5,076 bases of DNA from Hadesarchaea archaeon. Lineage in GTDB: Archaea; Hadarchaeota; Hadarchaeia; Hadarchaeales; WYZ-LMO6. This document shows, piece after piece, positions 1 to 5,076 of this stretch. The stretch spans positions 1 through 5,076 of the forward strand of contig QNVD01000300.1 in NCBI GenBank assembly GCA_004347925.1, read 5' to 3'. Below the pieces are notes generated by a model. It was not told where the DNA came from and did not search any database. It worked only from the letters and a program-made list of their open reading frames with translations. Both the position numbers and the translations under genes were made by a program. How positions within the stretch are numbered: the stretch's first letter is position 1; each line of letters starts with the position of its first letter.

Positions 1-1
1 G

Positions 2-835
2 GGGGAGCCGCTGGAGGAGGTGGAGGGGGAGATCCGCAGGACACGGCCCTCCTTCCTGGTGGGGGTGGGAGGGGGGAGGGTGATAGACCTGGCCAAGTAC
101 TCCTCCTCCCGGGCCGGCCTCCCCTTCCTCAGCGTGCCCACGGCGGCCTCCCACGACGGGATAGCCAGCTCCAGGGCCTCCCTCCGCAGGCTGGGTCCCC
201 TCTCGGTGGAGGCCAGGACCCCCCTGGCCATCCTGGCGGATGTGGGGGTGATCTCCAGGTCCCCCCACAGGCTGACGGCAAGCGGGTGCGGGGACCTGCT
301 GGCCAAGTTCACGGCGGTGAGGGACTGGAGGCTCTCCCACCGCCTCACCGGCGAGTACTACGGGGAGTACGCCGCCCAGCTGGCCCTGATGAGCGCGGAG
401 ATGACCGCCAGGCACTCCCGCCTGATAGGGGAGGGGGAGGAGGAGGGGGTGAGGGTGGTGGTGGAGGCCCTGATCAGCTGCGGGGTGGCCATGTGCATAG
501 CGGGGAGCTCCAGGCCCTGCAGCGGCTCCGAGCACTCCTTCGCCCACGCCCTGGAGGAGCTGGCCCCCAACCGCTCCCTCCACGGGGAGAGGTGCGGGGT
601 GGGCACCATCCTCATGGCCTACCTGCACGGGATGAACTGGAGGAGGATCAGGAGGGTCCTGTCGGAGGTGGGCGCCCCCACCACCGCGGAGGGGCTGGGG
701 GTGGAGGGGGAGACGGTGGTGGAGGCCATGCTCAGGGCCAGGGAGATCAGGCCGGAGAGGTTCACCATCCTTAACCGGAAGAAGCTGGACAGGAAGACCG
801 CGGAGAGGATCGCGGAGAGGACGGGCGTGATCTGA
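2..835 (+). CDS. egsA: sn-glycerol-1-phosphate dehydrogenase, 5'-truncated by the window edge
   Basis: This enzyme reduces dihydroxyacetone phosphate to sn-glycerol 1-phosphate with NAD(P)H in the cytoplasm, the committed step to the archaeal glycerophospholipid backbone. The frame is open from base 2 and gives 277 residues. The family is usually about 340-350 residues, so roughly 70 N-terminal residues lie outside; the GTG at base 20 is an internal valine codon, not the start. The glycine-rich dinucleotide loop GVGGGRVIDLAKY sits at bases 62-100, followed by the family block PTAASHDGIASS. The three zinc ligands expected from the GldA/G1PDH fold are visible: Asp in GCGDLLAK (codon 293-295), His in SGSEHSFAH (533-535) and His in HGERCGVG (581-583). 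No inactivating change is seen. The coding strand is very GC-rich (84 of 120 bases in 301-420) with many G runs. It ends in TGA 10 bp from the convergent ATPase gene. Identification is firm; GldA-like dehydrogenases are distant relatives but lack this combination of motifs. Confidence 0.95.
   Translation, partial: GEPLEEVEGEIRRTRPSFLVGVGGGRVIDLAKYSSSRAGLPFLSVPTAASHDGIASSRASLRRLGPLSVEARTPLAILADVGVISRSPHRLTASGCGDLLAKFTAVRDWRLSHRLTGEYYGEYAAQLALMSAEMTARHSRLIGEGEEEGVRVVVEALISCGVAMCIAGSSRPCSGSEHSFAHALEELAPNRSLHGERCGVGTILMAYLHGMNWRRIRRVLSEVGAPTTAEGLGVEGETVVEAMLRAREIRPERFTILNRKKLDRKTAERIAERTGVI
61..80 (+). other. Potential G-quadruplex over the NAD(P)-loop codons of egsA
   Basis: Four G runs (5, 3, 6 and 3 bases) are separated by single bases T, A and A. 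This fits the strictest short-loop quadruplex pattern on the coding strand, and hence in the mRNA. The run encodes the glycine-rich nucleotide-binding loop, so protein constraint together with high GC may fully explain it. Folding is not shown. Confidence 0.55.
428..455 (+). other. Second potential G-quadruplex motif in egsA
   Basis: G runs at 428-431, 433-437, 445-449 and 453-455 are separated by loops of 1, 7 and 3 bases, which satisfies the loose four-tract rule. The stretch encodes an acidic, glycine-rich surface segment (GEGEEEG). It is weaker than the motif at 61-80 and may simply reflect GGG/GAG codon choice. Confidence 0.4.
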
Positions 836-845
836 GGTAGCGAGC

Positions 846-2318
846 TTAGCACATCAGGAGGAAGAGCCAGAGCGGGAGGTAAATCCTTCTTCCCCTCAGT
901 TCAAAGGAGTTTCCGGTCACGATCAAACTGAAGGGTGGATGGTGCTCCCTCTCAAACTCCTCCAGCCCCCTGAGCTTCTTCGGCGGGACCTCATCCTCGG
1001 AGGTGACCTCCACGGGAACAGGGCGCGAGGCCGCCTCCATTACCATGTCAACCTCATGGCCCTGGGGGGTCCTCCAGTAGAAGATCCTGGCACCGGGTCC
1101 GGACAGGTAGAACTGTAGCCTGCGGCAGTGCTCATGCACGAGCGTCTCGATCACTTTTCCCAGGGAGGTGGCATCGCCGAGCAGGGATTCATCGAGCTGC
1201 CCGAGCAGGGCGTTCCTCAGGCCCACGTTGGCCACGTAAACCTTGTCCCGCTTCCTTATCCTGGCGGCTCGGCTCTTCGAGTAGAACTCCGCCCTGGAGA
1301 CCAGAAAGACCGCCTCGAGGTAGTCCAGGTACTGCTTGACGGTGTCGAGCTTGACCGACAGGGTACTGGAGAGACCGGAATATTCGACCAGACTGGAAGA
1401 AACATCGGCCAGCAGGACCATCAGCTCCTCCAGGGTCGTGGGGTCTCTGACCCCAAAGACCCGAACCACATCCTTGTAGAGGGTGAGGCTCAGGTAGTCC
1501 CTGAGCTTCTGGGCGCACACCCTGAGGGAGTCCACGCCTAGGAGCCCCGGATACCCATCCTTGAGGAGGTACTCCTGGAGAACGGCCCTAAACAGGTTCT
1601 CGTGGGGGGCCAGCTGCAGCCTCGCTTCCCTGAGCTGGTTGAAGAACCCTTCCACATTTCCGGTCAGTATCGCCCTGGAGAAAACCTCCCTCAGACCCAG
1701 GCCGAACCGGTTGGCCACCTCCCCCACCTCCGGCTGCCGGAACCTGACGAGGTCGACGAACTTCAGCGGCAACATGACGAAAGGTGATATCCTCCCCACC
1801 AGCGACTCCGAGGCCCCCCTTAGGACCTCCGAGCTCGAGGAGTGCGAAACGACGAACTTTATGGGATACCCCAGATCGTACCACCCCTTGAGCAACCTGC
1901 TCCAGCCCTCCACCCTGCAGATCTCATCCAGAAAGACGTAGATGGGTGCCCGGAGGGCTTCGAGCGGCTCCCGCAGGACGCCGGTGGCATAGACATCAAG
2001 CACTTCGTTTATGGAGGTCTTCCCCACCAGACGCGGATGGTCGAAGGAGAAGTACATTACCCTCCTGGGGGCCACTCCCCCCTCGCCGATCAGGAAGTCT
2101 ATGAGCTGATACAGGGTGGTGGTCTTCCCGACCTGCCTGGGGCCTATCACGGCGGTGATCTCCCTCTCCTTGAGCTTCTCACGCAAGACGAAGAAATCCC
2201 TCCTGAGGAAGGGCCTTTCCAGCTCCTTAAGGGGCTTCACGAATTCCCTGGGCACGACACCGGTGGTGAACCAGGGGTTCTGCTCGTAGATGGCGCGCAG
2301 TACGGTCTGTTCCTTCAT
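846..2318 (-). CDS. AAA-type ATPase with C-terminal DUF4143 domain
   Basis: Predicted P-loop ATPase of the AAA_14/DUF4143 group, 490 residues from the chosen ATG. These proteins are abundant in archaea and some bacteria, often in accessory regions, and most have no proven function. In order: an N-terminal segment with the family-like NPWF (residues 14-17); Walker A GPRQVGKTT (59-67, Lys65); Walker B IYVFLDEI (Asp131-Glu132); a sensor-like VVSHSSSS stretch (156-163); a conserved LVGR (Arg176); then the DUF4143 region from about 270, with a PD-(D/E)XK-like end, EVDMV (Asp424) and PVEVT (Glu437). The usual lysine after EV is Thr439, so nuclease activity is doubtful. It ends in the family-typical LPLWLFL. 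An in-frame ATG at 2393 would add 25 lysine-rich residues from AT-rich DNA. I prefer 2318 because family members start close to this point and a TTTAAA box lies about 30 bp upstream. It is convergent with egsA and divergent from hsdM. No signal peptide or clear membrane segment is seen. Confidence 0.88.
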   Translation of the reverse strand: MKEQTVLRAIYEQNPWFTTGVVPREFVKPLKELERPFLRRDFFVLREKLKEREITAVIGPRQVGKTTTLYQLIDFLIGEGGVAPRRVMYFSFDHPRLVGKTSINEVLDVYATGVLREPLEALRAPIYVFLDEICRVEGWSRLLKGWYDLGYPIKFVVSHSSSSEVLRGASESLVGRISPFVMLPLKFVDLVRFRQPEVGEVANRFGLGLREVFSRAILTGNVEGFFNQLREARLQLAPHENLFRAVLQEYLLKDGYPGLLGVDSLRVCAQKLRDYLSLTLYKDVVRVFGVRDPTTLEELMVLLADVSSSLVEYSGLSSTLSVKLDTVKQYLDYLEAVFLVSRAEFYSKSRAARIRKRDKVYVANVGLRNALLGQLDESLLGDATSLGKVIETLVHEHCRRLQFYLSGPGARIFYWRTPQGHEVDMVMEAASRPVPVEVTSEDEVPPKKLRGLEEFEREHHPPFSLIVTGNSFELRGRRIYLPLWLFLLMC

Positions 2319-2330
2319 CTCTACCAGTAC

Positions 2331-2382
2331 AGTGGTGATTTTTCTTTTAAATTTTACCTTTGTAGTGGCAATTTTTTTTAAA
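2331..2382. repeat. Imperfect tandem direct repeat in the divergent promoter
   Basis: Copy 1 (2331-2351) reads AGTGG, two variable bases, then a T-rich tract ending TTTTAAA. Copy 2 (2364-2382) reads AGTGG, CA, then ATTTTTTTTAAA. The AGTGG units are 33 bp apart and the TTTAAA units 31 bp apart. Each copy pairs a TATA-like TTTAAA with a CCACT element on the minus strand. In the upstream ATPase reading frame the repeat also appears as similar short peptides (KKIATT and RKITTV). It could be a duplicated promoter/operator or a small coding duplication. Confidence 0.5.
2346..2351 (-). promoter_or_regulatory. TATA-like box for the ATPase gene
   Basis: TTTAAA within AATTTAAAAG on the minus strand is centred about 30 bp upstream of the ATG at 2318. 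That predicts a start site near 2322 and a leader of only a few bases, supporting 2318 as the true start. A second TTTAAA at 2377-2382 belongs to the upstream copy of the direct repeat. Confidence 0.45.
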
Positions 2383-2416
2383 GTCGCCAACATCGCAGAA
2401 ATAAAAAATGGGTAAG

Positions 2417-2426
2417 CTTAAATATT
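2417..2426 (+). promoter_or_regulatory. TATA box for leaderless hsdM transcript
   Basis: CTTAAATATT resembles the archaeal TATA consensus, and its centre lies about 25 bp before the hsdM ATG at 2447. Archaeal transcription starts about 25 bp past the TATA centre, so the transcript would begin at or within a few bases of the ATG. The absence of a Shine-Dalgarno sequence before 2447 agrees with this. Read on the other strand, the same AT block lies about 28 bp before the alternative ATPase ATG at 2393, so it could act both ways. A second TATA-like element, TTATAAA at 2432-2438, is too close to the ATG to fit. Confidence 0.6.
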
Positions 2427-2446
2427 TTAACTTATAAAATTGGGAA

Positions 2447-4189
2447 ATGCGACAAAAGAAGTGGTTGGATGCCCGGTACAACCTCCTCTGGGAAGCCTTT
2501 GGGGAGAAGGAATTCACCCGGGCAGAGGCCCTCGCCGTTCTATCGCAGAAGCTTCAGGAAAGGGAAGAAAACCTCAACGTGGTGCTGTCGGAGCTCCGGA
2601 AGATGGGAAGGCTGGAGGTGAAGCCCGATCCCTCGGATGCCCGCAGGAAGATATACCGGCTGAGGGAGGTGAAGGTGATGGAAGAGGGGGAGGAGCTGAC
2701 CAGGGAGGAACTCGAGCGTCTCCTGAAGAAGGCCGCCGATCTCATAAGGACAAGGGTGGACTACGAGTTCATCCTCATTCTCCTCTTCCTGAAGCGCATA
2801 AGCGATAAGTGGGAGGTCGAGTACGAGGAAGCCTACCGGGAGGCGCTGGCGGACGGTCTGAGCGAGGAGGAGGCCAGGAAAGAGGCCGAGGCCTCCGTGT
2901 ATCACGACTTCGACCTGCCGAGGGAGTACCTCTGGGAGAACCTGAGGAAGGATGTGGTCAGGCTTCCGGAGAGGCTCTCCGAGGCCCTCAAGCAACTGGC
3001 CGAGAGGAACCCCGAGCTGAAGGATGTGGTGGACAGGGCGGATTTCATACAGTTCGCCAGGAGTACCGAGAACTCGGAGATCCTGAGGCAGCTCGTGGAA
3101 CTGTTCAGCTCTAGGAAGCTACATCACGTTTCCCCTGACATCCTCGGCGACGCCTACGAGTGGGTGCTCTCTTACTTTGCCCCCCAGAAGGCCAAGGAGG
3201 GGGAGGTCTACACTCCCAGGGAAGTGATAAAACTGCTGGTGGAGATCCTGGACCCCAAGCCTGGGGAGTCCGTTTATGACCCCGCCTTCGGCTCCGGGGG
3301 CATGCTCATCGTCTCCCACTACCATGTCAGGGAAAAGTGTGGGAAAGAAAAGGCAAGGGAACTCTCCCTTTGGGGGCAGGAGGCCAATCCCAAGATATAC
3401 GCGCTCTGCAAGATGAACCTCTACATCCACGACATAAGGGATGTGGAGCTGAGGCAGGGGGATACGCTTCTCTATCCGAAGTTCCTGGAGGGGAATTCCC
3501 CCAAGACCTTCAACGTGGTGCTGGCGAACCCTCCCTGGAATCAGGACGGGTACGGTGAGGATACCCTGAAGAGGGGAGAGTTCTGGAGGGAAAGGTACAG
3601 GTACGGCTTTCCTCCCAACCAGTCGGCCGACTGGGCCTGGATCCAGCACATGCTGGCGTCCGCTGACGGTGGAAACGGCAGGGTGGGTGTGGTCATAGAC
3701 AACGGCTGCCTCTTCAGGGGGGGGAAGGAGAGGAGCATAAGGGAGGGGGTGCTGAGGGACGACCTGCTGGAGTGCGTCATCCTCCTGCCCGAGAAGCTTT
3801 TCTACAACACCGGGGCGCCCGGGGCCATCCTCATCTTCAGAAAGCACAAGCCGCCGGAGAGGAAGAACAAGATCCTCTTCATAAATGCGAGCTCGGAGTA
3901 CGAGCAGCATCCGGAGGTCAGGAAGCTGAACAGGCTGGGGGAGGAGCACATCAGGAAGATCGCGGAGGCCTACAGGAACTTCAGGGGGGTTGAGGGGTTC
4001 GCCAGGGTGGTGTCGCTGGATGAGGTGAGGGAGAACGACTACAACCTGAATGTCACCCTGTACGTCTTTCCGGAGGAGAAGGTCGAGGAGATCGACGTGA
4101 AAAAGGAGTGGGAGGAGCTACGGAGGATAGAGGAGGAGATAGACCAGGTGGAGGAGAGGATTCAGGGCTTTTTGAAGGAGGTCGGTTGA
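2447..4189 (+). CDS. hsdM: Type I restriction-modification DNA N6-adenine methyltransferase subunit
   Basis: HsdM transfers a methyl group from S-adenosylmethionine to adenine N6 within the site chosen by an HsdS partner; the M2S complex methylates host DNA and joins HsdR for restriction. The protein has 580 residues. Residues about 1-75 form a predicted winged-helix-like segment not usual in HsdM. Residues about 84-235 resemble the helical HsdM N-terminal domain (LFLKRISDKWE at 113-123). The methyltransferase domain follows: YTPREVI (255-261), SAM-binding motif I DPAFGSGG (278-285), catalytic motif IV NPPW (361-364) and the family block GFPPNQSADWAWIQHML (387-403). A charged, coiled-coil-like tail (about 543-578) could contact HsdS. 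All key motifs are intact. The start ATG follows an in-frame stop at 2435 and sits at leaderless distance from a TATA box. The stop overlaps the next gene by one base. No hsdS or hsdR lies in the window; both would be expected to the right. NPPW in place of the common NPPF is a tolerated variant. Confidence 0.94.
   Translation: MRQKKWLDARYNLLWEAFGEKEFTRAEALAVLSQKLQEREENLNVVLSELRKMGRLEVKPDPSDARRKIYRLREVKVMEEGEELTREELERLLKKAADLIRTRVDYEFILILLFLKRISDKWEVEYEEAYREALADGLSEEEARKEAEASVYHDFDLPREYLWENLRKDVVRLPERLSEALKQLAERNPELKDVVDRADFIQFARSTENSEILRQLVELFSSRKLHHVSPDILGDAYEWVLSYFAPQKAKEGEVYTPREVIKLLVEILDPKPGESVYDPAFGSGGMLIVSHYHVREKCGKEKARELSLWGQEANPKIYALCKMNLYIHDIRDVELRQGDTLLYPKFLEGNSPKTFNVVLANPPWNQDGYGEDTLKRGEFWRERYRYGFPPNQSADWAWIQHMLASADGGNGRVGVVIDNGCLFRGGKERSIREGVLRDDLLECVILLPEKLFYNTGAPGAILIFRKHKPPERKNKILFINASSEYEQHPEVRKLNRLGEEHIRKIAEAYRNFRGVEGFARVVSLDEVRENDYNLNVTLYVFPEEKVEEIDVKKEWEELRRIEEEIDQVEERIQGFLKEVG
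3717..3724 (+). repeat. G8 homopolymer tract inside hsdM
   Basis: Eight consecutive G residues encode the end of Arg424 plus Gly425-Gly426, in the 3' part of the methyltransferase domain after the catalytic NPPW. It is the longest single-base run seen in the coding regions of the window. A one-base slip would shift the reading frame, and the downstream coupled fic start would also be affected. Confidence 0.8.
4177..4182 (+). promoter_or_regulatory. Shine-Dalgarno site for the fic gene within hsdM
   Basis: GGAGGT lies 6 bases before the ATG at 4189, inside the last codons of hsdM. This is a strong match to the anti-Shine-Dalgarno sequence. It fixes the start of the Fic protein and indicates translation as an internal cistron, in contrast to the leaderless hsdM. 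Confidence 0.85.
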
Positions 4190-5076
4190 TGTTCAAACCG
4201 AAATTCACCATCACCAACAAGATCAATAACGCCCTCTTGGAAATAGAAAGGGCCAGGGGATTCCTCGAGGCGGCGGAGCTGAAGGAGGAATGGATCAAAG
4301 AGATGCAGAGCCGTGCCCTCATCCTCGAGAGCCACCACTCCACTCACATCGAGGGTACCCAGCTCACCCTGGAGCAGTCGGAGAGGATACTCACGGGTAA
4401 GCCGGCGGGGGAGGTGAGGCCGGATGACCGGCAGGAGCTCCTGAACTACAGGGAGGCTATGGACTTCGTCTCAAAATACCTCAACGAAAAATCGGAGATC
4501 ACCGAGGAGCTCATCAGGGAGATACACCGAACCCTCGTGAAGGAGGTCAGGGGAGGAACCCTGGAACCGGGAGGGTACAGGAAGGTCCAGAACTACGTGG
4601 TTAACTCCCTCACGGGAGAAGTCATCTACACCCCTCCTCCCCCCGAGAAGGTTCCGGCGCTGATGAAGGAGCTGGTGGAATGGCTGAACTCGGAGAAGGA
4701 TATCCATCCCGTGCTGGTGGCGGGGATAGCTCAGTACAAGTTCGTTGAGATCCACCCGTTTCTGGACGGCAACGGGAGGACGGCCCGGGTTCTTTGTACC
4801 CTTCTCCTCTACAAGAACGGCTACGATTTCAAGAGGCTCTTTTCCCTCTCTGAATTCTACGACAAGGACCGGAGGAGGTACTATGAGGCCATCCGGTCAG
4901 TGAAGGAGAACGACATGGACCTGACCCGGTGGCTGGAATACTTCGTCGAGGGGCTCAAGACCCAGATGCTCGAGGTCAAGGCGAAGGGGGAGCTGGCGAT
5001 AAAGAAGGAAGTTGTGCTGGAGAAGGCAGAAAAACTTGACCTTAACGAGCGCCAGCTGAAGGCGGTGAGATACGTG
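4189..5076 (+). CDS. Fic-family protein (probable AMPylase), 3' end outside window
   Basis: Fic enzymes usually transfer AMP from ATP to a hydroxyl side chain of a target protein, altering its activity. The open frame gives 296 residues without a stop. The catalytic motif HPFLDGNGR is complete (residues 189-197, His189 as base, Asp193, Asn195, Arg197). An N-terminal inhibitory motif, SxxxEG (STHIEG, Ser51-Glu55-Gly56), is present, as in class II Fic proteins, where the glutamate blocks productive ATP binding until relieved. The target-docking flap is YTPPPPEKV (147-155). After the Fic core, LNERQLKAVRYV at the right edge looks like the beginning of the winged-helix domain common at the C-terminus of these proteins; perhaps 60 or more residues are missing. 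The ATG overlaps the hsdM stop (TGATG) and has a strong ribosome binding site, so the two are co-transcribed and probably coupled. The target is unknown; toxin-antitoxin, regulatory or defence-accessory roles are all possible. Confidence 0.93.
   Translation, partial: MFKPKFTITNKINNALLEIERARGFLEAAELKEEWIKEMQSRALILESHHSTHIEGTQLTLEQSERILTGKPAGEVRPDDRQELLNYREAMDFVSKYLNEKSEITEELIREIHRTLVKEVRGGTLEPGGYRKVQNYVVNSLTGEVIYTPPPPEKVPALMKELVEWLNSEKDIHPVLVAGIAQYKFVEIHPFLDGNGRTARVLCTLLLYKNGYDFKRLFSLSEFYDKDRRRYYEAIRSVKENDMDLTRWLEYFVEGLKTQMLEVKAKGELAIKKEVVLEKAEKLDLNERQLKAVRYV

Larger units (their letters stand above)
2319..2446. promoter_or_regulatory. AT-rich divergent promoter region between the ATPase and hsdM
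   Basis: By direct count, 24 of 100 bases in 2341-2440 are G or C, against well over 50% in the flanking genes. The region contains TATA-like boxes on both strands, T and A tracts and an imperfect direct repeat. It also holds an inverted repeat, TTTTA-N5-TAAAA, at 2425-2439 between the hsdM TATA box and its ATG, a possible operator position. If the ATPase starts at 2393, the left part is coding instead. Confidence 0.7.

Noticed and set aside
286..774. 162-codon plus-strand frame within egsA
   Set aside because: It is an alternative frame of egsA giving a Gly/Arg/Pro-rich product, whereas the egsA frame carries all catalytic residues.
836..845. Terminator between egsA and the ATPase
   Set aside because: Only 10 bases separate the convergent stop codons and they hold neither a hairpin nor a T tract. 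Termination presumably occurs inside the opposing gene.
1842..2381. 179-codon plus-strand open frame opposite the ATPase
   Set aside because: It overlaps the Walker A and B region of the ATPase in antisense and its product resembles no family. The ATPase motifs establish the real strand.
2425..2439. TTTTA-N5-TAAAA inverted repeat as a firm operator
   Set aside because: The arms are only five bases and composed purely of A and T in AT-rich DNA, so chance is likely. It is mentioned only within the promoter entry.
3119..3949. 276-codon open frame on the minus strand
   Set aside because: It lies wholly antisense to the methyltransferase core of hsdM, has low-complexity Leu/Pro/Val-rich content and no recognisable motif. 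It is a mirror of GC-rich codon usage.
4471..4755. 94-codon minus-strand frame near the right end
   Set aside because: It is antisense to the Fic domain, whose HPFLDGNGR motif and inhibitory motif prove the plus strand is coding.
1..5076. CRISPR array, tRNA, rRNA or insertion sequence
   Set aside because: No regularly spaced repeats, tRNA-like cloverleaf, rRNA-like block, transposase motif or terminal inverted repeats were seen; nearly all the window is occupied by four genes.

Overview
This window looks archaeal, probably thermophilic and GC-rich. The left-edge gene is an sn-glycerol-1-phosphate dehydrogenase, the enzyme that sets archaeal lipid stereochemistry. The intergenic region carries TATA-like boxes at leaderless spacing, and arginine is mostly AGG with frequent ATA isoleucine. 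I cannot name the lineage with confidence.

Layout. (1) Bases 2-835, + strand: 3' three quarters of the G1P dehydrogenase gene (egsA), truncated by the left edge. (2) Bases 846-2318, - strand (or to 2393 if an upstream ATG is used): an AAA-type ATPase with a C-terminal DUF4143 region, convergent with egsA across only 10 bp. (3) Bases 2319-2446: an AT-rich divergent promoter region (24% GC over 2341-2440 by direct count), with TATA-like elements for both directions and an imperfect direct repeat. (4) Bases 2447-4189, + strand: a type I restriction-modification DNA adenine methyltransferase subunit (HsdM) with an extra N-terminal winged-helix-like segment. (5) Bases 4189-5076, + strand: a Fic-family (AMPylase-type) protein, overlapping hsdM by one base, translationally coupled to it, and cut by the right edge inside a probable C-terminal winged helix.

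How it fits together. egsA is a housekeeping gene. The other three genes form an accessory, defence-flavoured module: a type I methyltransferase whose partners (HsdS specificity and HsdR motor/nuclease) must lie to the right if the system is complete, a Fic protein in the same transcript, and a divergent ATPase of a family common in archaeal accessory regions. Sampled 120-base and 60-base stretches fall from about 70% GC in egsA to about 50-60% in the module, consistent with separate histories. The point most worth following is the hsdM-fic coupling: a Fic enzyme may serve as a conditional effector or guard linked to the restriction system. That is inference from gene order, not shown by the sequence.
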